Below, piece by piece: positions 19,562 to 31,103 of a DNA stretch of 64,000 nucleotides. Positions within the stretch are counted from its first letter, which is position 1, and every line of letters starts with the position of its first letter. This stretch comes from Sarocladium kiliense (taxonomy: Eukaryota > Ascomycota > Sordariomycetes > Hypocreales > Sarocladiaceae): NCBI GenBank assembly GCA_030734395.1, contig JAUZTG010000019.1:186001-250000 (forward strand). The letters run 5' to 3'. A program made the position numbers and the translations under genes. The notes below the pieces were generated by a model. The model saw nothing but the letters and a program-made list of their open reading frames with translations, was not told where the DNA came from and made no database searches.

Positions 19562-22500
19562 TGTTTGTTGTGAAGATGCAAATGTTCATTGGTGGCTGTG
19601 CAGGTTGCTGAGAAGCCTTTAGTTGCGGGGCCTTGACCAGCGAAACTAGACCCATCATTGCACTTTTCATCGTCTTGTGTTTGCTCACGATTCGCGAGCT
19701 GAGCACATAGGGGCCTAAAGTTTGGATGAATCCATTCGAAATGATTCATACGCATAACTATGTACTACGAAGGGCTGAATTCTTTTGAGCAGACAAGGCC
19801 GTCCCCAAACTCGGTCCATGTGCTCCTCGGCTTGTGCTCCTCCCTCGCCCGCATCTCAAGTTTGATGACAGAGGATCTGCCTAGTCCCCATCACATACTG
19901 ATCTCAGAATTGGAAAATCATTTCGACTTCTAAATTCTTGTTGTGATCAGCTTCCTACAACATCAGGAACAACGTTGTATCAAGCAAGCAAATGTATTGA
20001 AAGACTAAACATAAGTACTAACTACAATTCCCCATTACTCTTATCAGAAGTCGGTGATGGAATCTATCTTTAGTTTATATGGAGCTCTTATAGATACTTG
20101 ATCATGTAGCTACAGTGAACCGTGACTCCCAACCACGACTCCCAACCGCTCGCCTCCTCTCTCAGCACCACAAGTTCGCAACATACTTTACGCAGAGCTA
20201 GGCCTTAACTAAGACTATATTGCCCAAAGCAATGTCATACTGATCTCCTCGTCGTGTCGCACATCCTCATAAAAGAAAATCTAAACCCACTGTATCACAT
20301 TCCAAGCACCATTTCTAGACTTGATGAGGTAAAAGTCATTGGGGAAGGACGCTTCACGGGTCTGTGACTGGCCATCATAGATCACATACAAAATAATAAC
20401 CGTTACTTTAATCTTGTCTGTCACTGAAATCGAAAGGTAGCAGGACGTAATGTGCGTCTCGTGCAAGTCATGTGTTCATGGATACAGGGTAGGGTGGTAT
20501 TCCGCACTGTACCAGACCGCGGACAGCTTGCGTGTCTACACAGTCTGTAGTTCCCGGGATACACACTGTGAAGCAGCTCCAATGCCTGCTTCACAAACAC
20601 CGTATACCTAGAGAGTCGTCACCTCCTTCTTCATCACCTCTGTCCATGACATCGACCCCGCACATCACAAGGCGCGGCTGTTGCCCGTGCCCAATGCCCT
20701 CACATTCAAGTCCTTCATAAGATCACTTGAGGCGCCGCAGATGGCTCTAAACCATTGGGAGCCTCGCCGGACCAACAATCGGGCAAAAGGTCTGCCCGCT
20801 CCCAGTCGCCCAACTACGCCGCCAATGCCCTGCTGATGCCCAGCTCTGGGCCAACACTGCATCTTATCTCTCCTGGAGGGCTTGAAAACGCCAACCAGGC
20901 TGCAGCCTTGCTCCCGGATGACACAACAATTCGCAATTCAGCTGTCCCGTGGAGGACCAGCGACCAACCACGTCAGTTCAGGGGCGAAATACACTGCTTC
21001 TTGTCCACACACTCTGATCCAAACAAGACATTTTGGCGTCTCTGACTGTGCACCTGTGCAATATGAGGCTGCATCCTTGGGACTTTAGTACATGAGGCTC
21101 TGTGAGTCTTACTCTCGGCCCAATGCAGTGTCAACATCTCCGACTTTCTATAAAGACCTACTTCGACCCTCGAGTATGCTGTACTTATGTCCTGGAGGCT
21201 GGATTCTGGCGTCTGGGCTACACTGGAGCCGAAGCCAGTGAACTATGGACCGTGGCGGCCATGTTGCAGTCGCTACGGAAGCGGGTGGCATTGCTCGATG
21301 CTTCCTGCTGCTTCTACGGTCTCTGGAGTGATGCAGGAGAAGTTTCAAGTCAATGCCAATTGAAAAGTGAGTTTCGCTCTATTCCTTCTTCATTGTTGGA
21401 ACATCGTTCCTCGATGACTGAGTGCGGGGTATGTCTTGCGGTGATGCATCAGTACTGATTGACACACAGACACCAACAAGACTCTGATGACTTGAGCGTG
21501 CGCTGTTTGGCCCTATCTGTTGTCGCACTGTAACGGCCGGGACTTGTGAACTCAGAGATTTGGGCGGCTTGTGGAGCGAGGATATTGAGTTTGTGTCCTG
21601 AGCATCAAGTGATGACTCCGTCACCGGTGCCTCCCGTGGTGGTGCGCGCACCACATCGTCATCAGCGTCACCTTCGGCGATGTCGCACAAAGCTTCGCAC
21701 TTGAGGCCTCCCGAAAGCAACTTCGCATCTTGAGGACTCACGAGAAGCCTGTCGGTACTGTCGGTTGCAGTGTGCACATCACTGCTCATTCATGGGGTTC
21801 ACAATAGAATATCCTCCTTGTGAGTTTGCCGGTGACCGCAGCTGAACCACATGTCCACCGAGACTTTGTGTGCTGCCTCCGTGGGCTGGAACAACAATAT
21901 CCAATCAATCCCTATTTCTTTTACCAATGTCTGCACCGGAATGTATTTGCATCTTGGTCGTGCGAAAGTCAGGAGTTGAGTAGTGGCTGTGCCGTGCACT
22001 TGGAGACTCCACCGCTGCCTACCGCATCTTACTTACACTTCGGATGCAGGGAGAATGTCGATTTGCACAATGTAGCACCACATCCACAGCTGTAACCTGC
22101 CAGGCACCTTTCGACCGATTCTGAAGACCCGGCCGAGTCATTTCCAAGCCGACCCAAGCCGCATATGAATCACCTGTTCTCACGCTCAATGTCTGGACCC
22201 CGGCTTTCGTTCTCAGACATGGGGTGTGCAACTATGCCTGCTCACTTTGCCGAATCGCAAGTCAAAGGTGGCCCCTTGTCAACATTCCGTCAACTGCCGA
22301 TCAGCCATTCACGTACGTCGGCTGGGTTCCGACGGCCGGTTGGTTGGAGTCATTTCATCTGACCAGGAGGCAGCTTCACTTCGCCTGCATCAGAAACATC
22401 ACGCTCTAGCCTCTGGAAAGAGTCAGGAGTGTACCGACGTCAAGTGGAGTCGAAACTGAAGGCCGCGGACCAGGAAGTCACATTCGTGAAGCGACTAGAC

Positions 22501-22915
22501 GGACCGCAGTCGTCACTGTGCACAATTGTTGTCGGTGGGACCTCGTGGGTGTGTTTTCCTCGAACTCGGTCTTGGGATGCTGATTCGGTGCTGCTAGCGA
22601 GCGCGGTTGTCCATGGCACAACTAGATGACACCGGCAATACCGACGAAATTGCAAGCAGCCTTCGCTCTACACTTGCCTTGTGCTTCTTGCTGGCTGTGC
22701 AGCTTGCTCGCGGTCCGTTTGCCTTACACAATGGAGCAAGCAGCTGGGAATATAAAACCACTGGTTTCTCTCGTGATGGTTTCGATGTCTTCAATTGCGA
22801 TCACACACTCCTCGGATCATCCCAAGCTATATCATCATCTTTCTACGCTCTTCATTGTGCTCTTGACTCAACAAACCATCTGAACGGCAAATCAGTCTTC
22901 ATACCGACCTTCGAA
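19562..22915. other. 3.4-kb gene-poor stretch
   Basis: No frame here carries a recognised motif or a convincing splice pattern. The longest candidates, a 136-codon minus frame at 21379-21789 and a 118-codon plus frame at 21102, are of low complexity or lack any conserved feature. Composition is ordinary, so this is not an AT-rich relic. A TATA box belonging to the small zinc-ribbon gene lies near the right end. Confidence 0.4.
22751..22757 (+). promoter_or_regulatory. TATA box upstream of small zinc-ribbon gene
   Basis: TATAAAA stands 165 bp upstream of the ATG at 22916. The interval between is pyrimidine-rich and AUG-poor, as expected of a fungal leader. Confidence 0.45.
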
Positions 22916-23080
22916 ATGCCTTCCTGCAAGCAAACCTCTACCAAGGGCTCCCGCTCAAAGGCCACGATCAAGTGGATGTGCCACAACTGCCGTGCATATC
23001 CTATGGTTGTCGCAACGACCCCTTCATGCACGAACTGTGAGCACGTTCGTTGCAGCAGCTGTGAGATCACCACCCGATAA
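22916..23080 (+). CDS. Small zinc-ribbon-like protein
   Basis: A 54-residue frame beginning MPSCKQ. After a basic Ser/Thr/Lys stretch it has three Cys-X2-Cys pairs (CHNC, CTNC, CSSC), with HVRC before the last pair, and the sequence VATTPSCTNCEHVRCSSC. This arrangement is common in short fungal proteins of unknown function that look like zinc ribbons. It probably binds one or two zinc ions and may be nuclear or cytosolic. The start is chosen because the upstream part of the frame has no family character and a TATA box lies 165 bp upstream. It is small enough that a longer spliced form cannot be excluded. Confidence 0.55.
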   Translation: MPSCKQTSTKGSRSKATIKWMCHNCRAYPMVVATTPSCTNCEHVRCSSCEITTR

Positions 23081-25796
23081 ATCTCTCAATCGGACGGTCC
23101 CGCGATGGGGCCAGCTTTTGTCGTCGACTCTTTTGGTGCTCGGAAAGTCCATGGCTACCGCCTGACGCCTGGACCTTGCCAACCGGCGGCCGATATTGCC
23201 TTGTGGCAGATCTACGGCGGGAAAACGTTACGAAACCAAAGTTGACGGACTCGAGCTGACGATATACGAACGGTACGGCTACAGCACACGCGATATGATT
23301 TGATGGGATGGTACGGAGTGGACAGAGAATGAAGAGATGCACAAGCTTCTCAAACCATCATCTCCTTTGTCAGGGATAGACGGACGGCGCGACGGAAAAG
23401 AAAGAGTTACAGGCAGGGCCCACGCCGATATTACGGAGGTCTTTTGGATTTTCGCGCCATGGAGAGGGCATTCGGAACCCAGCTGCCCCCCTTCTCCATC
23501 CCCGTCTTTACCTCAACATCGTTCTGGACTTGTTCTTTCTTTGGGTGGAACCTTTGCTTTCCGACTTCCTACCAGTACTGTTTTGTTATTTATTGCCTTT
23601 CCTTTTTTGTGTAGTTCGGAGCTTGGATAACGGTTGGACATGCAAGATGTTTGGCTGATGGTGTTTGACCGTTCGGCCATCCCCGTCACCAATCATCATC
23701 CTCCTCCAAACTGTTCGTCCACACATCGTCGGGCAGGCCCCGTTGTGACGCTCTCTTTCCTTCAATACTATTTGTTTCCTTCTGTCGCACAATAGACAAT
23801 CTCCGTTCTGTTGCATTGTATGATCCGTGCACACACCCACTGACACTCGCCCCCTGCTCCATGCTACCACCACAGCGGTAAACCGCCCCCCCCCTTGTCC
23901 TGTCATGTCTTTTGCGACCAACACCTTGGAACAACAGCTGCCATGGCGTAACCACGGCACTGGGATTTGACAAGACAATCTACCAACCGTCACATTTCAC
24001 ATCACATCGCATCTGTCGTCCAAAATCCTCCTGCTGCTGTGCAACACTCCGACCAGTTGAGCCGCAAACAACAACCGCGCCACAAAATACCACCCTACCT
24101 TCCTCCCCTCACATGCGAGCCTCTGCGTTTGCGGTAATGCAGTGTCACTTCCACGGCGCAGCCTAAACTGGGCTCCCTCCCTCCACGCCCCTCCTCTCGA
24201 AATCCAGTTCCTAAATTCTCTCTGTCTCTGCCCAGCGCAGAGCCTCATGTTTCCCCATTTTTTCCCTGCAATCATCTTGCTATGTGAACGGCCTTCCCAC
24301 CGGCGTGAATGAGCGAAGTCGGGGAATCGAGTCCTAAATCTAAAGACCGTTTTCCGAGAAGGGAAACATGTTTCTGGGTTGAAAGCCTTTGGCTGTGCCT
24401 AGTCTGCCTATCTAATGGGACGACACAGTTCGCATATTTCCTCTACCTCTTGCTAGTTCTCCTGGTGTCCTGCTTGCCTTACCTTACCCATGGCCCTGAC
24501 GACGATCTGAAGGCCGTGGAAGTCCGTCGTCCCATGTCCTTCATCCAATCCCAACTCGCCAATTCCACAACCAGATAAACCTTCTTCGCTGCTTTGCCCC
24601 CCTTCTCTTCCAATGCTGTGCCTTGTTGCTACGTACATTTCGTCCCCCCTTCGTACTCGTACCTACCTTCCTCCCGGAATCAAATCGGTATCCCTCCCCG
24701 GCCCCCAAAATCTCGCCTTACCAGGCGACACTGCCCACCAACCCCTTCTTGCTTGCATTCACACTGCATGATCACATGCTTTCTTTCCCACTGTCGTGTC
24801 ATTTTCTCATCTTGCGGCTCTGCGAACGCATCGCCTCATTTTTCCCAACAAGGCTGCTCTTGGCAAAAACGTCCCCCAGCCCCCAGGCTCCAGGATTTTC
24901 CCAACGCCGTGAATCCTCTTGAGCCTCAAGGTTACAGTGCAGCAACCAAGAAAGAAAAGCAAGACTCATTCAAACCCCCGCCTAGTAAGATCTCCTGAGC
25001 CTTGCATTTGCACTTTTGACTGTTTTCGTCGCACTCCACTGCTTGTTTTGGAAAAAGGGCAAAGAGGCAGGCCAGGCTTACCGTGGTCATAGGCAGGTAT
25101 GGAAGTTCAATTGGTGCCTAAGATGAGAAACATCTCACAACTTTGCGACGGCGTTTCGTTAGGAAAGGAATCTGACTGCATGGAGGCTTGCATGCGTGAA
25201 TGTCGCTGATTGAGGTACATGTTTTGCTTGTTGAGTCATCCATTCTGGCACGTCCATATCTCGATTGAGGCTCTTGGGGGCTTGGTAGTTGCCTGTGCGC
25301 CAGAAGTGCAGTCCCCTTCCTTCACCGACCTCCTCACCCTTACCGCAACAGACTACACTTCACACTTCCTCCCGTGACCAACAAAATTCCACAGACTTAA
25401 GGATTGCAAGTACAAACAAGATGCTGCTTTCGCCTTCAAAGATGTGTCCAAATTAAACAGTGTCAAATCAAACTCCTCGTCTTCTACCGTGGACGCCGTG
25501 CACAATCAAGGGCATATCGCGGCGCCTTCAACCCCTAAGCAAGATACAGCCACCCGCCTTCCACTTGCAATTCTCCATCCTTCTCCAAATATCCACAGCA
25601 CCTGTTGAACAAAGTGGACAATGGGAATAGGTAAACAGCAACAGCAAGCAACGATAAACCCCTAGACTCCGCAAAATATGTCCCACGGTACGCCGGCGAC
25701 GTCCGTCGAGAGCAACAGGAAATACTCAAGCACAATCAACGCCACACATGAATCCACACGACCGCCCTCATCCAAATGTCTCATCCATGTTTCCCC
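23081..25796. other. 2.7-kb C/T-rich non-coding stretch
   Basis: On the plus strand the sequence is rich in C and T tracts (about 23480-25400), with a short C run near 23886. Several frames of 60-135 codons exist but are Pro/Ser/Leu artefacts of the composition. Its right end is the 3' flank of the ash1-type gene. C/T-rich DNA of this kind often lies upstream of fungal transcription starts, so an unannotated transcript is possible, but I cannot define one. Confidence 0.4.
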
Positions 25797-28449
25797 TCAG
25801 TGATCGTAGTCATCGTATGCCGACGCAGGTACAACCCGGATGCTCGACTTCTCCCTGACCAGGTCAATTGCCTTGCGTGGCGAGGCAATCTTTCCAATAA
25901 CCTTGCGAGGCATCTTCTTCGTGGACATCGGTGAAGCAACACTCTTCGGTGTACCCGCAACCACACTCTTCTTCTGCCCCTTGCCCGGAGATGCCTTTTT
26001 TGCCTTCGGTGTATTCGTCTTCGCAGCGGTGGCTGCGCCAGCGGGCTTCTTCGCAAGGCCGTTCGAGGGGCTCTTCACGACGATGGTCGTCTTCGTGCCG
26101 ATCTTGGTTGACGCCTGCTGCTTTTTCGTGGGCGTCTTCTTGAACGCGGTCACGACCCGCTTCGTGGTTGTCTTCTTGATGACCTTGGCTGGGATCCCCT
26201 TGCCACCCTTGGCAGGCGATGCCTTGCCAGCAGCTGCCTTCTGCTTAGAGACCTTGACTGACACACTCTTCTTGAGAGACGTGGCGGCGCCTTTGATCTT
26301 GACGCTTGCGCTAGATAGCGACCTCTTGACGCCCTTGGCGCTCTCGACCTTTCGCTTCTTTGGGCTTTTCTTCGCACCACCGGCATCCTCATTACCCGTG
26401 AGTTCCTTGAGTTTCCTCTTGCCAGCCTTGACGGTGGCCTTGACGACTTTCTTGAGATCTGTCGCCTGCTTAGGCTTGGGTTTCGGCTTGGGTCCCAGAA
26501 TGCCGCGACAGTTCTCTTCGCCGCACAGACAGGTCTGCACGTTCTTCGCGGAGAAGGGATCGAAGTTGTAGTCGTACGTAAGCTCGTCGCCGGTGCTGAT
26601 GGGCCGGTCGCCAGCGAAGAGGGCCATGCGTGGCTGGCCACCAACAATCCATTTAATCATACGGCAGTTCGGATTGCAGCTGTGGTTGACAAAGCGGGCA
26701 ATGCTGCCAGTAGTCGCGTCAATGATCATGTTCTGGTCGAAGCTCATCAAGTAGTAACACTAAATAGCGGAAGTCAGCATCAGACTGCACGATTTGTGAT
26801 GGGTGCAACAAACATCGTTGTTCTTGTATTCGTTATTCATCCGTCGCTCGCACTCCTTCTCGGTGATGATCTCGCCCGAGTACTCCATGATGATTTGGTT
26901 TGCATGGAAGTTGCGGTTGCTGCGGACGCCGTAGCCACGGTCTGAGGTCTTGACGACCTCAACGCCTACGCGGTACTTGCCACCTTTGCTGCGGCGCGCC
27001 ATGAGGTCAGCGAAGGCACGGTTCTGGCAAAGCTCCTTGCCGACGTTGCAATTCTTGTCGTCACATTCGTAAAGCATGATCCTGTTTTGGCAGTCCTCGC
27101 CACAGCCATCGTCCGGTGTGCACACGCACTTGGAATCGTCGAGAGTCGGAATTTTGCGCCAGTAGTCCTTAGAGTCACCGATGAAACGGTCTATATGAGA
27201 GTCAGCTTCCGACCAGCATGTGTTGGCAAGGGTTTCAGGGCTTACTTCGTGTCATCTTCTTCCACTCGTCGGGCTTAGGCTGGCCTGGGGGCAGAGGGTT
27301 GCAGACATTGTAGGGCAGCTTGAAATCACGACCGTTAACAAGCAACCGTAAGCCATTGAACACGGGCGTAGGCATGACCCTGTTGATACGGCCATTGGGA
27401 TGAAGTTCCGGGAGCAATGCCCACTTCTTCTTCTCTGCCGCCGTGAGGCACTTGACAGGGTCCAGCGGCTTTTCCTGGCCAGCATATAGGCCCTTGTCGA
27501 GGTACTTCTTCACGCGACGTTTGCGCATGTGCGTGATAGGTTCCGATTCGGCATCGGCGCTCTCAGGCTTTGCTTCGGCAGAGTCGGCGGTTTTTGTCTT
27601 CTTCGTTGGTGGCTCAACGGGCGCATTGGGGTCGACATACTTGCCATTGGACCAGACAGTGTACATAACGGGCTTGTCATCAATGTGGGAGAACTCTTTG
27701 GTATCCTGCAGTTTGCGCAGCTCTCGTGGAAGGTTGTTCATGGCCTTCTCACTCGGCTTGCGGATGCGCTTTCCCATAGCAGAGACCTTGCTGGACAATG
27801 CCGATACTGCCTCGGCGGCTGACCGGCGCGTAGCAAGACGAGCGGGTTGGGGCGGCGAATGTGTCTTGCGTCGCGTTCGAGGGGACTCGAGTTTGGATAG
27901 AGACCAGTGGAGATCCAACGCGTCAATGCCCTCGCTGACGATCTTATTGGAAGGGCGAGTCTGGCGCGTGGAGATGGGACTTCCATTGGCGATTGAATTG
28001 GCAATGGATTGCCGGCGTAGGCTACTCTTGCTGTCCACGACGTCGCCATTAGCGCGTCGCTTCCCATGGCTGGCAGTGCCGCTGAGCTTGGATAGGTTAT
28101 AAACAGGAGCAGAGACACGAGCTCGCCGTGAGCGACTGGCAATGGATTCGGCCGAGGGCGTGGCAGGCTCCGGGACAGTTGCAGAGGCGACAGTTATGGA
28201 CTGCGCAACAACAATTGCGTCGCTCTCTGGAGTTGCCTCAATAGTAGGATCTGGCAGAGAAACAGTAATGCTCTCGAGAGGCTCGGAATCGATCACGGCG
28301 GCATCGTGTTTAGAGGTGTCGGAGTGAAGACTGGCGACATCGGAAACGGTTGTCGGAGGTGTTGAGCCGTTGGAGTCGGACGCGCCGGTATGGGAGGAAG
28401 AGTCGTTTACAGGGCCGCAGAAGCTGTTTTCTGCGGATAGTAAAGACAT
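25797..28449 (-). CDS. ash1: ASH1-type SET-domain histone methyltransferase
   Basis: Three exons on the minus strand (28449-27246, 27190-26814, 26759-25797) with introns of 55 and 54 nt; 847 residues. Residues 1-400 are Ser/Thr/Pro-rich and mostly disordered. The AWS zinc domain is at about 420-462 (CVCTPDDGCGEDCQNR, then CDDKNCNVGKELCQNR). The SET domain follows at about 470-598, with GYGVRSNRNF, EYSGEII, RFVNHSCNPNC (residues 549-559) and ELTYDYNF. A post-SET zinc motif CLCGEENC is at 604-611. The remaining 230 residues are an unusually Lys/Ala/Ser-rich, linker-histone-like tail. AWS-SET-postSET order without a recognisable WW or SRI domain points to ASH1 (H3K36 methylation) rather than SET2. 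It acts in the nucleus. The start is the ATG at 28449. Confidence 0.88.
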
Positions 28450-30413
28450 GACGCGTGATGCGTTATGGTGGCGGTCTTGAAGGCGACACGCGTGAGGTAG
28501 TAGTCGAGAATGGCGGAAGGGTGAAGATGGGGATGAAAGTTGGAGCAAGGGAAGCAATTAAAGGAGATTGAAGCGTGTGAGACGCGACTGGGGGGGAAGG
28601 CTAAGAAGAGTGGCACCTCGCGTGCATGGGTAATGTAAATCCGATGGGGAGACGCGTTGGAGTGAAGAAAAAAGGCCGACAGACGTAACCAAATCGCAGC
28701 TCCTGACTAGAGCGAAGGGAATGGTGAAGGGTTCAAAAGTCGAAGGGTCTGGAGCAACAAAACAACAGGCGAAGAAGCGGCAGAGAACGAGAGAACGAGG
28801 TGGTGGCGTTGGCGCTGGTGGTGAAGGTGGTGGTGGTTATGCAGCCACACACACGCGACGGGAGGAAGGGCGGGAAGGAGATCGCAGGGTAGCCCGGGCC
28901 GTTGGACTTGACCGGAGCAGGGAGGGAGTTGAGGGGGGTGCTGGTTGGTGGTATGGCTTTGGCTGACGAGAGGTGAGGGGATGTATGGCTCCTATGGAGG
29001 CAGCGAGTCTGTAGAGGCCAATCGATGCAGGTTCCAGTCCCAGAGAATTCTCTGCCTGAGTGTATGAATGGAGTTCAGGAAGCGAGCTTCTTCGACGAAT
29101 CCTCGGTGAAGAGAGGGGGACCTTGTAGTGTTGGCTCCTTACTGCTGCGGCTGACACTCAAGAGGGATTGAGGAAGGTCAATCTTGCCACTCAGCAGAGA
29201 CAAAGTCGGGCGCGCGGCACAGTCGACACGCCGAATGGTCTCTGCGGCTGGAATGAACGCTCTGCACGACCCTGAAAAGAGAATATAGTGAAGATGCGAC
29301 GGATGACTGGTTCCTCTGGGTCTGCCTGGTGATGAGATCGTGACGGAGTGTGCCCAGCCAGGGAGCAGAAAAGCGAATCGGGGGGTGCAGGACAATAAAA
29401 AGGGCTGCGAAAGTAGCAGAGGATGATGACCGACGTGAATTGCCGGCGAAAGCGACGGATTCCTGCCTGCGGTCGATGGAATCGCGGAGTGAACACCTGG
29501 TGGCAGCAAAGTCGGTTGTGAGGAGAGGGAACGCGAATGTGAGGTGCTCAGCCTGACGGAAAGAGATGGGCCCCCCCTGCGAATCAGCTCATAGGCCTCT
29601 CCTACCTTCCTGTGGCCTACCGTGCGTGACCTGGAACCTTACCAAGCCAACCATGTTATCGCCGCTCCCTCCCCCGAACGAACTGCATCCTGTTTGCCCG
29701 TGCAAGGTCATCTTTATTCTCGTTGCTGCTGCCACATGGTTAACTGGAATCAATTGCTACTTTTGACCCTTGAGACTTCTTCCCTCCTCGCTCGACTAGA
29801 CTGAGCATTCAACTTCACAGAGAGAACAGGACAGTAGTTCCACCAACTATGGTATCTTATTGCAGCGTGAATGTGAAGAGGAATTCTGTGAATTGAGTAC
29901 TATCGAACTCGTCCATGCAAGATCTTAAAGTGTGAAGCGTCAATCTACCATTCAAATGGTTGGGGCAATACTAAGTCTGTCATCGTTCACTCACACCTAG
30001 AGTCAAACCCCAGTCCATAAATCAGGGCAACGGAGACGATCCGATCCCCAGTGAAAGAGATTGTTGTGCATTCGCAATCCGATTGTGCAAGCTAATGCGT
30101 GAATGTTGAGTGTGCGCAAACGCAAGACCGAGGATGTGGTGGCGGAGAGTCCACCGCGACCGTCCGCATGACTTACCTTACCTTGCAGGAAGCCCCCGCG
30201 AGAGAGGCGTTACCATCACTCTTGTTGCAGCAAGAAAGATTACGGCGTGTTCTCAGGGGAATTGACACGGATTTGGAACCTAAGTTATGCAATCGAGAAC
30301 CAAGACTGATACGTTACGATGCAGTGCATTGGCCTCATGCCACTCGAACCCTGCAACCATGTTACGCCTAGCAACTCCCACCCCAACCCAAACAAGACAA
30401 TCACCACGTCACC
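28450..30413. other. Promoter side of ash1 and 3' flank of secreted-protein gene; no gene seen
   Basis: The first 500 bp are purine-rich on the plus strand (pyrimidine-rich in the sense of ash1), as expected of its promoter and leader. Frames up to 144 codons (for example 29075-29509, minus) have no motif. Nothing else stands out. Confidence 0.4.
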
Positions 30414-31103
30414 TTAGCCGCAGAACAGACTGGCCAGGCTGAAAACACCTCCTCCAACAGCACCAACAAGCCCAGCGGCCGTGCTCCCAATACTCGTAAT
30501 ATCCTCACACCAATCCCCATCGGCAGCCGTACTAGTTGAGATGCTAATCGCCATGTTCGCCTGCAAGTTCCCATCGTCATCCTCAACCCGGACAATGATC
30601 CGGTCCGTCTGCATGAATAGCTCGACATCGAAGTAGTCTTGCGGTCCGCACATCGTCCACGTCGTGCAAATCTTATCACTTGTTCGCTCCTCAGCAGTCT
30701 CGACTGCTGCTTTGACCAGCTCTTTCGCGATGTCGACGAGGTCATCGAGAGAGCCCTTCTCGCCCTCTTTTGCAAAAGATCCCTCAACGGAGATGTTGAT
30801 GTCGTGGTCTTCCAGTCGGGCACTCCCTGGGATCTGGCTCTTGACAGTGAGGACGTCGTTCCCGTGACATCCATTACTGGCGCAGTGGTTCTTGATCTCC
30901 TCAAGAGCTTCCGAGGGCCTCATGGTGCCCCAGTTCACTTTGTCGGACCCTGCGGTGATACGGACATTGCCGTCGCCGGACTCGCTCTCCCAGCGGTCAT
31001 TCTGGCGCACTTGGATATCTTTCACGGCGGGGCTACCCGGTAGAGCAGACACTGCTGTGAAAGCGCCCAAAGAGAGCGCGACGATGGTGTTGGGGAAGAT
31101 CAT
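30414..31103 (-). CDS. Small secreted protein of unknown function
   Basis: A single exon of 229 residues. Residues 1-20 form a typical signal peptide (a hydrophobic run ending AVSALP), followed by a possible processing site after VRQ near residue 33. The mature part has six Cys (in NHC, NGC, KIC, TMC, DWC and LFC), which could form three disulfides. It is rich in acidic residues and ends in a Gly/Ala/Ser hydrophobic stretch (STAAGLVGAVGGGVF). No known enzyme motif is visible. Size, secretion signal and even Cys number fit the loose class of small secreted proteins, which includes candidate effectors, but nothing here shows a role in infection. A TATA-like box lies about 115 bp upstream. Confidence 0.7.
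   Translation of the reverse strand: MIFPNTIVALSLGAFTAVSALPGSPAVKDIQVRQNDRWESESGDGNVRITAGSDKVNWGTMRPSEALEEIKNHCASNGCHGNDVLTVKSQIPGSARLEDHDINISVEGSFAKEGEKGSLDDLVDIAKELVKAAVETAEERTSDKICTTWTMCGPQDYFDVELFMQTDRIIVRVEDDDGNLQANMAISISTSTAADGDWCEDITSIGSTAAGLVGAVGGGVFSLASLFCG

Noticed and set aside
21379..21789. A 136-codon minus-strand frame starting MSSDVHTATD
   Set aside because: Ser/Asp-rich low-complexity composition, no motif, no supporting splice sites or promoter.
25840..26571. A 243-codon plus-strand frame opposite the ash1 tail
   Set aside because: It is the antisense shadow of Lys-codon-rich coding sequence, giving a Phe/Leu-rich pseudo-protein.
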